Shown here: in pieces, positions 47,013-58,479 of the stretch
Position numbering within the stretch: position 1 is the first letter of the stretch
How the letters are laid out: each line of letters opens with the position of its first letter
Origin: Haliotis asinina
Taxonomy: Eukaryota; Mollusca; Gastropoda; Lepetellida; Haliotidae
Assembly: GCF_037392515.1 (NCBI RefSeq)
Contig: NC_090288.1
Span: 19,748,969-19,812,968 of the forward strand
Direction: 5' to 3'
Length of the DNA stretch: 64,000 nucleotides
Position numbers and translations under genes: made by a program
Notes under the pieces: model-generated
Told to the model about the DNA's origin: nothing
Seen by the model: only the letters and a program-made list of their open reading frames with translations
The model's database searches: none

Positions 47013-50000
47013 ATGAGTCATTCACCTAATCTAGTACAATGGAACTGCAGAGGCCTCAAGAATAATTTTAATGAACTACAGTTGTTAGTTCAAGACTTTA
47101 AACCGTCAGCACTATGTCTCCAAGAGACTTATCTCAAGTATACTGATGCATTCGATTTACGGCAATACACTTGTTATCACTCTTTTTCTCCTCCAGGGGA
47201 TAAAGCGACTGGAGGTTCAACTATATTAGTTAGACGTAACATCATTCACAGCGATATTCATTTAAATACCAATCTCTAAGCCGTAACTATTCGCCTCAGC
47301 CTGCACATTGCGTTTACTCTGTGCTCTTTGTACATTCCACCTTCATCTGTTCTCCGACAAACTGATCTCCAAAATCTCTATGATCAGTTACCAAAGCCCT
47401 GCATCATCATGGGCGATTTGAACGGGCACAACTCTCTATGGGGAAGTACAAGTACAAACCATAAAGGCCAGATTATTGAGGATTTTATATCTGATAATAG
47501 CTTGTGTGTTTTTAATGACGAATCATACACCTATTTACATCCTGGAACTGGAACCTATTCTATATTTAATCTGTCTCTTGCTGATTCGAATATTTGCAAC
47601 GAATTTGACTGGTCTGTTCATGACGACCTTTGTGGAAGTGACCACTTCTCAACTGTCCTAAAAGCTATCAAACCTGATGATGATCCACCTTTGTCACGGT
47701 GGAATTTTAATAAGGCCAATTGGTCTTTATATGAAATGTTGTGTATGGAAAAAATAATACCGGAAAACTTTATGAATGTACCAGATTTGATAGAGGTGTT
47801 TTCAGCTGTGTTGAATGAAATCGCTGAAGAATCAATTCCTAAGTCCTCTACAATTCCTCACCTTCGTAAACCATGGTTCAACAATGAATGTAAACAAGCA
47901 AGAAAGTGTAGGAAGAAAGCAGAAAAATACTTTCGCAGACATCCTACAGTTCATAACTTAAATAGTGTCAAAATGACGTGTGCCAAGGTACGACAAACTT
48001 ATAAACAAAACAAGCGCCAGTCTTGGAGGCAATACGTTTCTAACATCAATTCGTGCACACCCATGTCTAAGGTGTGGAATATGGTCCAAAGAATAAAAGG
48101 CAAAGGTTCCAAATCCTCTGTTAAACATCTTAAAGAAGGTGATACACTGATAACTGGTAAGGGTAATATTGCTAATAAAATCGGTGAAACTCTTTCCAGA
48201 AATTCATCATCATCAAATTATATACCTGAATTTCAGAAATATAAAAATCGACAAGAAAGACAAAGAATTAATTTTGATTCTAATAACGGTGAAGATTATA
48301 ATGAAGTAGTTTCATTTCATGAGCTACATACTGCTCTCGAGCAAGCTCATGACACTGCCGCTGGTGATGACAACATTCATTACCAATTACTGAAACATTT
48401 ACCTGAGACATGTCTTTTGACACTTTTGGAAATATTTGACCATATTTGGATTTCAGGAAACTTTCCTCAGTCGTGGCACAATGCCATTGTAATCCCCATA
48501 CCAAAACCTGGCCGGGATCATACAGATCCATCAAATTACCGCCCTATATCGTTAACCAGTTGCGTTTGTAAAACCATGGAACGAATGGTGAACAATAGAT
48601 TAGTCTGGTATTTGGAAACGAATGATCTTTTCACAGATATTCAATGTGGTTTCCGGAAAAACCGAAGTACTATTGATCATTTGGTACGATTAGAATCCTA
48701 TGTTAAGAATGCTGTTGTAAATAAACAACACGTTGTATCAATTTTCTTCGATCTGGAGAAAGCATATGATACTACTTGGAAGTATGGCATTTTGAAGGAT
48801 TTACATGATTTTGGTTTGAGAGGTCGTTTACCTCATTTTATCTCACAATTTTTAACCCAGAATTATGTTTAAATGGCACACCCATTAAAGTTGTAAAGGA
48901 AGCCAGGTTCTTGGGACTTATTTTTGATTCTCATCTGACTTTCCTACCACACATTAAGTACTTAAAAAATAAATGCCTGAAGGCACTTGACTTACTGAAA
49001 GTAGTTTCGAATTCTAAGTGGGGAGGAGACCAAACTACCCTCTTGCACATATACAGATCTCTCGTCCGCTCGAAACTTGATTATGGCTCCATTGTATATG
49101 GTGGAGCATGTAAGAGCAATCTCAAACTATTAGATGTTGTCCACCACCAAGGTCTAAGACTTTGTCTTGGAACTTTCAGAACTTCCCCAGTTGACAGTCT
49201 CTACGTCGAGGCCGATGAGCCATCTCTTAACCAACGACGTATCAAATTATCTTTACAGTATCTCACTAAACTATATTCCAATAAGTCCAACCCTGCATTT
49301 ATCTGTGTTTTCAATCCTCTTTATGAGGCTCTATACAATAAAAAGTCTTCTCTTGTTCCGCCTCTTGGTTTAAGAGTGAAACCTTTCCTCTCTGCTGCTG
49401 GAATTGAGCTAGAAAATATATCTCCCTCCCGTCTGATTTCGTCTCCTCCTTGACAGTTAGTGAGACCAGATGCTGACCTAACACTGACAGCATTTAAAAA
49501 ATCAGAAACAAATGATTTACAATATAAACAAGAATATAATCAATTAAAAAGTAAATACTCCAGTTACAAATCCTTATTTACAGATGGGTCCAAGGATGGT
49601 GGCGCCGTGGCTTGTGCCACCGTCATTGGATCCAGAATACTATCTTCCCGATTACCCGACAATAGTTCTATTTTTATTGCAGAAGCAAACACAATACTAA
49701 CAGCTCTAAAATATATTCAAAAACACCCTAAGCATCAACAATATATATTCTATTCAGACTCTCTTTCTTGCCTTCAGGCGATTAAAAACGTATCATGTAA
49801 ACATCCACTTTTAATAGAAATTATTGAGTTATATAATGATCGTGCTACTGGCCAATGCGACATCGTCTTTTGTCGGTTACCCAGCCACGTTGGTATTACT
49901 GGGAACACAATGACCGATCTTGTTGCGAAGGCAGCGCTGAACAAATCTGTGACACCACTTCTTATTCCCTATTCCGATTATAAAGCTGTTATCAGATCTT

Positions 50001-50356
50001 ACATCCGGGATATAATGCAGAGGAGGTGGGACACTCAAGTAGGTATCAATAAATTACATGACATAACACCCAATATTGGTTACACCTACTTGGGCTGTCA
50101 GTCCAGATTTGAGGAGGTCATCTTAAGACGATGCCGTATTGGCCACACCAGGTATACACATCAATATCTACTGAAAGGTGAAGATCCTCCGTTTTGTATC
50201 CCTTGTGATGAACGAATCACAGTCAAGCATGTCTTGTTTGACTGTGTGGAATATTCCATCACAAGGGATAAATATTTTAATTTTTTGAAGGATCTTTTTT
50301 TAAATAATAGTTCTCATTTAATTATTGCTTCTAAAAGATTTAGATTTGTTGTCTGA
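47013..50356 (+). pseudogene. LINE copy C ORF2: endonuclease, RT (deleted core), RNase H
   Basis: The endonuclease begins LVQWNCRGLKNNFNELQLLV, with LCLQET, MGDLNGHNSLWG and GSDHFSTVL, so the Asn, Glu, Asp and His landmarks are all present. A TAA at 47,277 interrupts it. RT carries PSNYRPISLTSCVCKTMER, QCGFRKNRSTIDHL and FFDLEKAYDTTWKYGILKDL. At about 48,858 a deletion jumps past the FVDD motif to the thumb. RNase H (49,460-50,356) is open and complete: TDGSKDGG, AEANTILTAL, YSDSLSCL and LPSHVGITGN. The C-terminal Cys-His motif (PFCIPC...VKHVLFDC) resembles that of the other LINEs. Confidence 0.9.
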
Positions 50357-50913
50357 GTTGTAAATAGATAAATATTTTACGAATGGAAGTTTCAATTAGT
50401 AACTGAGATTGTTAGTGGCAGTATCCCCAAGGGGGGTTAAAGTACAGTAAAATTATTGTCCTCCCGAGAGGGTACGTAAATCCCATAACATTCTAAGTAA
50501 ATTAAAGCTTTCCACTGTTTTAATCGTAGCATACGTGCAGTTTTAATGTATGGTTAGATGTGACGAAATTGCTAACGGCTGAAGGGATGATGTAAATCCA
50601 GCTAGGGTCCATGCAGGTAGCGAAAGTACTGTAAGTCCCCATGGTCCCTAGTATGGTGATCTACCTTCAGTTGTTGGCAATCTATAGCCCGTTTTTATAT
50701 TGTATTGTACTCAGAAATGAAACTGTTTTAGATATCATTACTAGTTTTAAATGAATGTCTGTGATATACTAGTGATTTTGCTGTTCTTTGTCAACTGTTT
50801 TTAGATTGTTTCAAGTATTATTGATATATATCATGGATTATTTGTATTGTTCTCGCCACAATATGGCTGCGATATTGCCTATGTGACGATAAATATTAAC
50901 TCACTCACTCACT

Positions 50914-53334
50914 CCTCTAGCTACGCCCCTTCAATTTGTTGCAGTCCGAGTTACATTAAACATAGAGTTTACTCTTTGTTCTTTGTATATACCACCCTCC
51001 TATTCACTTCAACAGTCTGAACTCCAGGCTCTATATGACCAGCTCCCTAAGCCATGTGTTATCATGGGTGATTTAAATGATCATAACCCAATTTGGGGTT
51101 CTCATGATACAAATACCAAGGGCAAAGTACTTGAAGAGTGTTCCTTGAATAATGATTTGTGCATTTTTAATGATGGTTCTCACACGTATTTACATCATGC
51201 CACTGGCACGTATTCGTGCCTTGATTTATTTAGTTGATTCTAATTTGCTTACAGAATTCGAATGGTCAGTCCACGATGACCTCTGTGGAAGTGATCATTT
51301 TCCTACCATTCTAAAATCTGTGACACCTTCTAATGTCCCTCCATCATCACGATGGAACTTTGCTGACTAGGATTTGTATGAAATTCGCTGCTCTGCAAAA
51401 CTAACACCTGATGCTTTTGTTGATGTTTCTGATCCGATAAAAATCTTCTCTAAAGAACTTCTTCAAATAGCTGATGAATGTATCCCGAAGTCCTCTTCAA
51501 ATCCACACATACGTAAACCATGGTTTACTGCTGACTGCAAACAAGCTAGGAAGGCCCGGAAGAAAGCTGAACAGTATTTCCGTCGCCATCCTATGGTCCA
51601 TAATTTAAACAAATTCAACATTTTAAATGCTAAAGCAAGGCGTACTTTTAAACAAAATAAACGCCAGTCATGGCAAAATTACGTTTCAAAAATAAATTCA
51701 CGTACGCCAATTTCAAAGGTATGGAACATGATCCAGAAAATAAAAGGTAAGGGCTCTAAATCTAGTATTCAACATCTTAAAGATGGGAATCAGTTATTGA
51801 CTAATAAATCAGATATTGCTAATAAACTTGGTGAGACTTTGGCGAAACATTCTTCCTCATCAAATTATCTACCTGAATTCCAAAAATATCAAAAACAGCA
51901 GAAAAGAAATATATTAATTTTACTTCAGAGAATGGGGAAGATTACAATAAAACCTTTTCAATACATGAACTTCATACTGCTCTTGACCAAGCTCACGATA
52001 CTGCTTCCGGAGCTGATGGTATACATTATCAACTTCTGAAGCACTTGCCAGAATCCTGTTTAGAGACACTTTTACATATATTTGATAACATTTGGACAAC
52101 CGCAAAATTTCCTCCCCCGTGGCGAGATGCCATAATTGTACCCATCCCTAAACCTTGACGTGATCATACTGATCCATCGAATTATAGACCAATTTCACTA
52201 ACGAGCTGCGTTTGCAAAACCATGGAACGCATGATAAATAATCGACTTGTTTGGTACTTGGAGACTAATAACCTAATAACAGATATACAATGTGGTTTCC
52301 GTAAAAACAGAAGTACCATCGATCATTAAGTGCGTTTAGAATCTTTTGTTAAGAATGCCATAATTAATCCACAACATGCTGTGTCAATCTTTTTCGATCT
52401 AGAAAAAGCATACGACACGACATGGAAACATGGGATTTTAAAAGATTTACATGACTTTGGATTACGAGGCCGCCTACCTCAATTTATATCCAACTTTTTA
52501 AATGACAGGCAATTTCAAGTCCGAGAGGGTTCAACCCTGTCTGACCATTATACTCAGGATTAGGGTGTCCCACAAGGCAGTATTTTGTCTGTCACTCTGT
52601 TTAGTATTAAGATCAACAGTCTATCAAAGGTTTTTACTGATTCAATCGATGGATCACTTTTTTGTGGATGATTTTAATATTTCTTTTCGTGGTAAAAATA
52701 TGCGCACCATTGAACGGCAATTACAGTTGTGTTTCAATAAAATAAATAAATGGTGTCTTGAAAACGGCTTTAAATTTTCTCAAACAAAAACTAATTGTAT
52801 ACACTTTTGTAGAAAATATAAACCGCATAAGGAACCAGAACTATCTTTAACTGGCACTCCAATCAAAGTTGTAAAGGAAGCTAAATTCTTGGGTATAATT
52901 TTCGATTCCCATTTAACCTTGTTACCACACATTAAATGTCTTAAGGTTAATGCCTGAAGGCACTAGATTTGCTGAAGGTTGTTTCCAATTCTAAGTGGGG
53001 AGGGGATCAAACTACCCTCCTTCATTTATACAGATCATTGGTACGATCCAAACTTGATTATGGTTCCATTGTATATGGTGGAGCCTGCAAAAGCAACCTG
53101 AAACTATTAGATTCTGTCCATCACCAAGGTCTAAGACATTGTCTTGGGTCCTTCAGAACTTCACCTATTGACAGTCTCTACGTTGAGGCTGATGAACCAT
53201 CTCTTGAGCAGCGCCGTATTAAGGTAGCTTTACAGTACATTACTTGATTATACTCTAATGAATCTAACCCTGCATATAACTGTGTGTTCAGTCCCCTTTA
53301 TGAGGATTTATACAATAAAAAATCTTCTCTTGTT
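50914..53334 (+). mobile_element. RNase H LINE copy B, 3' part (truncated)
   Basis: Continuation of copy B after the target duplication: rest of the endonuclease (MGDLNDHNPIWG, GSDHFPTIL), RT with FVDD (HFFVDDFNISFRGK) and the thumb. It stops abruptly at about 53,334 (after KKSSLV), where copies A and C continue with RNase H. RNase H, 3' UTR and tail are therefore lost. Several stops and shifts are present (for example at 51,368, 52,156, 52,327 and 52,561). Confidence 0.9.
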
Positions 53335-53960
53335 TGAAGATTTATGTAACATGCCCAACGACACGAGATGGACACAACTAGTAGACTATGATATAGCCTT
53401 TTGGTGGCAGTGGAACCACCATGGTACCGAAGGACCACGCAATAAGTTTTCCTGGAATTTATTATTATATCTATTTGTCATTTAACGAGATGACTCGATA
53501 GGCATGTATTGTATATGTTTGTATGTTATTTATGTATGTTGAAATTTATGAAATGAAATGTGACATTCAAATTTATATATGTGATTTGTAATTAAGTACA
53601 TGTATATTAAGTTTTCTGTACTATTGCGAAAAAAAACACGTATGTATTGTATATAATTAATGGCAATGACAAACATGAAATCAACTTCTGGAATATTTCG
53701 TTTCGTGTACTTTTCAATTTGCGAATTTACACTTGCAAAGGTACTTGTTATCACAAGAAACATGTCTCCAACCACGACCACAGCGATAATCCTTGTACTC
53801 ATTACTTGCTGACTTTTTACGTTTCTAATAGTTAATAGTTTCAGGGTGTCTGCCTGCTTTACCATCTGATCGTGAATCCCTCTCTGGATCCACTGGCCAT
53901 CATACATTCTTAATATGTAGAGATCATAACCATATAAAAACATAATTGTTTGGACACTCT
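53335..53960. other. Unassigned stretch with one open frame
   Basis: The sequence after the LINE break is unique in the window. A minus-strand frame of 137 codons (53,943-53,530) is open from an ATG and contains a hydrophobic segment (MSTRIIAVVVVGDMFLVI). It matches no family I know and may be chance in AT-rich DNA. Confidence 0.3.
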
Positions 53961-53984
53961 GAGTGACCCCAGTACCGCAAAATT

Positions 53985-54180
53985 GTCTGGGTCATGGCCT
54001 ATCTCCTGCAATGATGCTTCTGGATATTCAAGAAATAACGACAATAAGAAATCGGTGACATTACAGCCCCTTGTTTAATACCAAGCGGGCAGAAAAAGAA
54101 GTCGGATATCGCATCAATGTGTTTTACGCATGATTTCACAGTATCATACAGAGAGACACACAGTGTATTTCAGTATTCAA
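53985..54180 (-). pseudogene. Small LINE reverse-transcriptase fragment
   Basis: The minus strand reads SLYDTVKSCVKHIDAISDFF, then FCPLGIKQGAVMSPIS. This is the RT motif before the YADD box (C-x-LG-x-KQG-x-x-MSP). Flanking parts are too decayed to follow. It belongs to a different LINE group from the other copies here. Confidence 0.55.
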
Positions 54181-54762
54181 GGTCATGGCCTGTGTTAGAA
54201 AGAATTTTCACAAATGCTGGTTTTCACTTCGTGAGAGGTTCAAGTAGTTCTACCAGCATATCAAGATTTTGAAGATTAAGTTGGTATGACTGATAAGGTA
54301 AACGACTATGATCTATAATACTGAGTTTTTCTACTCAAATATTTTATTAGTTTTAACATATAGCTATATTGAAGTGGTTTACCATGTTCACTTAGTGCCA
54401 TAACATCACATGTGTTCTCTTGTAACCTTAATATTATCATATGCAGCCTCAATAACTTTCCAAAGTGTACCAGCGCTGGTTATGTTACTTTAGGCATAAC
54501 CTGAAAGAACAACTGTTTATAGTGATTCCTCTATAATTACTTCTTTCATGTTCAGAATCTTTTCACGAATAGGAATTATTATATTTATGATCTTGCCTTC
54601 TCTTAGTATATTGTGACAGAGAATTGTTACGCTTTCCACCAAAAGGTCACTTGCTTCTTTAAAAAGTGTGTGTGTGCGTGTGCGTGTGCCTGTGCGTGTG
54701 CGACTCCATAACATCCCATCCCATCAGACTTCTACAGATCAAGCAGGCATATAATATATGTA
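54181..54762. other. Flank of the Tc1 element; (GT)n run
   Basis: No gene recognised. A short GTGTGC/GTGCGT low-complexity run lies at 54,665-54,702. Confidence 0.5.
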
Positions 54763-56059
54763 TAGTATTCCCAGAAATTATTGAGAATCATGTTGCGTCA
54801 TGTAACTCATTACGTTTATTAACTTCTGGCGTTTTACTTACATAAACATGTTAAAACATCATCCTTTTACAGTCTCAGTCTTGTTTTAGCACTTTGTAAG
54901 ACCTCCTCGCTCAGCAATGCATGCCTGAATACGCCTAGGCACACTACCCATCAAAGTTTGTATGTAATCGTGTGACAGGGTATCCCAATATTGGACCACC
55001 TCGGCCTTCATATCTTCAATATTTCTCAGTCCCTTTTGGTTTATTCTGTCTTTCATGACTCCCCACACATTCTCAATTGGGTTTAGGTCTGGGCTGTAAC
55101 TGGGCCAGTCTAAAACTTGAACATTTTCGCCCGACAACCACTGTTTTGTGTAGCGCGCAGTGTGTTTTGGGTCATTATCATGCTGGAAAATCCAATCATC
55201 TTCATACAATGTTTGTGCTGTCGGAAGAAGGTGACCATTTAGAATGTCAATGTATCTGTCTTTTGTCAAGTTTCCCGTGAAAACACACAATGGCGTCACT
55301 CCGCGAGCCGATATGCCACCCCACATGTGAAACTTCGGGCTATGTTTTGGTCGCTGGTAGATAGGTTTGACAGTATCTTTGGTCCAAATTTTCACACAAT
55401 TAGGGAAAAGCCAAACAGAACTTTCATCCGAAAAGAAAACATTATCCCAATCTTGATTTTCATGAGCCCGACACCAGTTTAAACGTTTTTCCTTTTGTGC
55501 ATCTTTCATCAACGGCGAGGGAATTCCACGTTTTTTCACCCAATTAAGTCTCAGTAATTCCTGCCTAACTGTTTCATTGCATACCTGAGGACTTCCTCTG
55601 CTAATCATTTCATTTCTGATGTTCTCAACATTTTTCAATTTGCCCCTACTCACAATCTGCCCAAGTTTTCGGCGATCCACAACACTGAATTTCCTAGGCG
55701 GATCTGCCCCTACTTTGTGCTCTATCCCGGTTCCTGTTTGAATATTCTTCAAAGTTCTGTATACTGTAGACAGAGGAATACCATGTCTACAAGCTAACAC
55801 TTTAACATCAGCCTCACCCCTTTCAAAATCATCTAGAATGAGCTTTCTTTTCTCTCTTGCTGTAAATTCTGCCATGTCAACACAGGAAGCCGTCTGCTCA
55901 GACAAGGGAGATAACTCTTGACGTAATGAGCTGCCTTCTAAGCCTTCAAGAGTTGTCTCCCTTATTTAGTATGCTTAGTGCATAGTGAAAGCCCTTTTTC
56001 CAATCTTAGCATCATTAGAAAAAAAACAAAGATTTTCTCAATAATTTCTGGGAACACTG
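54763..56059 (-). mobile_element. Complete Tc1-type DNA transposon
   Basis: 1,297 bp with TA target duplications at 54,761-54,762 and 56,060-56,061. The terminal inverted repeats of about 25 bp are TAGTATTCCCAGAAATTATT on the left and CAGTGTTCCCAGAAATTATT on the right, as reverse complement. Inside is one uninterrupted transposase gene. The right TA lies inside a repeat whose uninserted counterpart is at 57,505, so the target is visible. Confidence 0.95.
54886..55875 (-). CDS. Tc1-family DD34E transposase, apparently intact
   Basis: 329 residues from the ATG at 55,875 (MAEFTAREKRKLILDDFERG). The frame extends 10 codons further, but only to a TTG. The first half has two helix-turn-helix units (ACRHGIPLSTVYRTLKN, and VRQELLRLNWVKKRGIPSP). 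The catalytic domain shows FFSDESSVW (first Asp), IFQHDNDPKHTA (second Asp) and SPDLNPIENVW (Glu), with 34 residues between the second Asp and the Glu. The GGISARGVTP block is as in Tc1/Minos relatives. The length is normal and there is no stop or shift. It cuts and pastes at TA dinucleotides. The terminal repeats carry two mismatches, so activity cannot be judged by eye. Confidence 0.95.
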   Translation of the reverse strand: MAEFTAREKRKLILDDFERGEADVKVLACRHGIPLSTVYRTLKNIQTGTGIEHKVGADPPRKFSVVDRRKLGQIVSRGKLKNVENIRNEMISRGSPQVCNETVRQELLRLNWVKKRGIPSPLMKDAQKEKRLNWCRAHENQDWDNVFFSDESSVWLFPNCVKIWTKDTVKPIYQRPKHSPKFHMWGGISARGVTPLCVFTGNLTKDRYIDILNGHLLPTAQTLYEDDWIFQHDNDPKHTARYTKQWLSGENVQVLDWPSYSPDLNPIENVWGVMKDRINQKGLRNIEDMKAEVVQYWDTLSHDYIQTLMGSVPRRIQACIAERGGLTKC

Positions 56060-56061
56060 TA

Positions 56062-56233
56062 ATAGTCAGGTGGTCAAAAATCGATGACTTAGAAATTGTA
56101 TCACGTTCCCGAGATAGCGTTCATGTTTAATTGAAACAAGATTATATCTTATCACATATTGTATATCTTGTATGTAAGAACATTGTTTAGTGTAGTTCAA
56201 GTTCGATCAATAGATTGTTCCGTCATTTTTTTC
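56062..56233 (+). repeat. Dispersed repeat, copy with empty site
   Basis: It starts AGTCAGGTGGTCAAAAATCG and runs to GTAGTTCAAGTTCGATCAAT. The same sequence at 57,505-58,473 is split by a 786-bp element after GTTCATG. Here GTTCATG (56,119-56,125) is uninterrupted. Confidence 0.85.
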
Positions 56234-56260
56234 TAACTCGATAAAGGCTTTATTAAGGAA

Positions 56261-57015
56261 ATGTCTGATACCTTAGACCTGAGAGTGGAGGAAGATGAAG
56301 TGATGGAACTGGTCATGGAAGAAAGGGTTATCAAGGAGGGGGCCCAAGGGTGAACACCAGAAGGTTTCCATCACAGCGTGAGTTTGAGGAACACTGGGCG
56401 CAAACACACCAGAGGGCGCACAAAACCTTTGCATGCTCTGTTAAGAACTGCAAAACTTCATTTTCATCTTTGAAGAGTTTAAAATACCACGTGGCCCATA
56501 AGCACTTCAGTTCAAAGGTTATCACTAGGAATGTTGACAAACTGTGAGCGGATGTTGCTGTAGAGGTGGAGAGGAATGACAATTTCGTGGACCCTGGGTT
56601 CTACTTTTTGTCATGGCAAACGTGGCGTAGCAACTGGGCGGGCAAGAAGGAGAGATCAGTGAAGTCCGCTACATCTTGCTCTGCCCTGTCTGTCCACAAA
56701 GCACAGGCTGCACAACTAGTTGTGGTAGAGAAATCCACACCGCCTGACCTGCAGACGGAAATTTCAGCTCTGCGAGAGAGCAATACTTTCCTGCAACAGA
56801 GCCTTGCCAAGCGTTTGGGGGTGCAGTGTTCAACCTGCCAGGACATCCCGACTAGCAGTCCCGGGCTGGATGAGTTTATCGCCAAAGGCTGGAAAGCCAT
56901 GGCTGTGCTCCAGTCGGTGGAGGGGAGGCGGTTTCAGCAGCAGCTTGACCAGCGTCGCACTGCTGATGCCTTCACCAGAAGCATGTCTCACGAAAGTGGC
57001 AGCCAGCTGAAATAG
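56261..57015 (+). pseudogene. C2H2 zinc-finger protein pseudogene, intronless
   Basis: An ATG at 56,261 opens an acidic N-terminus (DLRVEEDEVMELVMEERVIK) that stops at 56,351, right after a run of G. The next frame (56,350-57,015) continues with RRFPSQREFEEHWAQTHQ, half of a finger, and then a complete finger FACSVKNCKTSFSSLKSLKY followed by HVAHKH. A single TGA at 56,545 interrupts the frame. Beyond it come VERNDNFVDPGFYF, a coiled-coil-like LQTEISALRESNTFLQQSLA and a polar tail. One shift and one stop in an intronless frame suggest a retrocopy or a dead gene. The parent gene is not known to me. Confidence 0.55.
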
Positions 57016-57500
57016 GGCGGATAAATGGGATCTGAAGTGAATACTATCTGTTAGTGTGGTACATTCCTACAGTTGTTAATTCTCTGTAATGTTTTTATCA
57101 CATCTGTGTTGATCTTCTTATTTTCTTTTTCTTTTAAATTCCTGGAGATTTGTTCTTGTGAATCCGATTCATGGGGAAGACCGATGGCATCATAACCTGG
57201 AAGTACATAGAAGGATCAGTTCAAGGACTTATGAACTGTGCTTGCAAACCAAGACTGATGCAATCGGAAGAACTGTGCGCTGCAGACTGATGACTGACGA
57301 TGTGTTTCATGAACGTGTTACCAGTAATGGATTACCTTGTTGTGACATTGAAAATGAAAGGTGCTCTATATATTCATCGACTAATACTCTAATTCTTGGA
57401 TTTTCATGGTTGGAAAATCTAATTTAAGTACATAAAATGTCCATTAAAAAAATAAAACAAGATAACGAAACTCGGGACGGGTCTTTTTAAAATAACGGGA
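57016..57500. other. 3' flank of the zinc-finger pseudogene
   Basis: Non-coding in the frames I can judge. A short A-rich AAAAAAATAAAACAAG at about 57,445 could be a worn poly(A) tail. Confidence 0.4.
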
Positions 57501-57504
57501 CTAT

Positions 57505-57572
57505 TGTAACAGTCAGGTGGTCAAAGATCGGGGACTTAGAAATTGTATCACTTTCCCGAGATAGTGTTCATG
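57505..57572 (+). repeat. Dispersed repeat, filled copy, left part
   Basis: Matches 56,062-56,125: CAGTCAGGTGGTCAAAGATC to GAGATAGTGTTCATG. It continues at 58,359 after the inserted foldback element. Confidence 0.85.
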
Positions 57573-58358
57573 CACAGGCAAAATGTAGCGCAAATGGGCT
57601 GCGCAGCGTATAGAAAATGACTAGTCTTCTCTAAATGCGAGCGAAGTGAGCAAAGGTTGGCAACGTACTTTCCTCGCTTCAGTTCGACAAATATTTTTCA
57701 TGTCAAAATAAAATCTCGCTACCATCAAAGGTATAAACCCATTATTCTTCACTGGGTTGAGCTCTCACATTTCCAACCCCATGTTGAACAATTACTCACA
57801 TGAAATATTTTGTATTCAACATCGCGGTAGATCAGACCGTTCTTCGTCTCCATTCCCTCCTTCCAGCATCCGGGTCAACGGAGTGAAGGAACAGGAGGGT
57901 CTTATTCTGTATGGAATACTTACAGTTACCTCCCCTGCATCATTCACCCATAACGCCAGAAGTGTTTTTATGTAGAATAAATGTGACAAAACTTCTAACA
58001 ATAGCGACGACAGATAAGACAAATACACTCCAACAGGTTCACAATAAAATTAGGCAATATGGTATTTCTTTTTAATTTCTGCTTATTCATGTTCCCTCAC
58101 TCCGTTCAACTGGAAGCTGGCAGGGGTAATGGGGTAAAGAACGATCTGAATACCATGAGTGGCGCTTAAAATGTTGAATAAAACATATTTCACGTGAGTA
58201 ATTACTAAACATGGGGTAAGAAATGTGAGAACACAACCAAATGAGGAAATGGGAGTGTACATTTGATGGTGGCGATATTTTATTTTGACATGAAAAATAT
58301 TTTTCGAACCGAAGCGAGGAAAGTACGTTGCCAACCTTTGCGCTATAGTTTGCCTGTG
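57573..58358. mobile_element. 786-bp foldback transposon with 7-bp target duplication
   Basis: The ends CACAGGCAAA and TTTGCCTGTG are inverted. The arms are long (about 270-300 bp). For example, AGGTTGGCAACGTACTTTCC in the left arm is complemented by GGAAAGTACGTTGCCAACCT at 58,318. The left arm has an extra insert of about 55 bp near its start. The target duplication GTTCATG lies at 57,566-57,572 and 58,359-58,365. There is no transposase, so it is non-autonomous. Confidence 0.9.
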
Positions 58359-58473
58359 GTTCATGTTTATTAACTACTTGAGACAAGATTACATCTAATC
58401 ACATATACGTCTTGTATGTGAAAACAGTGTTTGTTGTAGTTCAAGTTCGATTAATATAATGTTTCGTAATATT
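58359..58473 (+). repeat. Dispersed repeat, filled copy, right part
   Basis: Matches 56,119-56,233: GTTCATGTTTATTAACTACT, then ATCACATATACGTCTTGTAT and GTAGTTCAAGTTCGATTAAT. Confidence 0.85.
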
Positions 58474-58479
58474 TAACAG

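Larger units (their letters stand above)
45149..50913 (+). mobile_element. RNase H LINE copy C, full-length but damaged, nested in copy B
   Basis: 5.77 kb from GGCACCCGTGGCAAGCC to a CTCA tail, with a target duplication of 11-12 bp. It has the 5' UTR (45,149-45,730), ORF1 (45,731-46,996), ORF2 (47,013-50,356) and a 3' UTR ending CAATATGGCTGCGATATTGC plus the tail. This is the youngest of the three copies, since it interrupts B. Damage: two frameshifts in ORF1, one stop in the endonuclease and a deletion in RT that removes the FVDD active site. It cannot move by itself. Confidence 0.95.
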
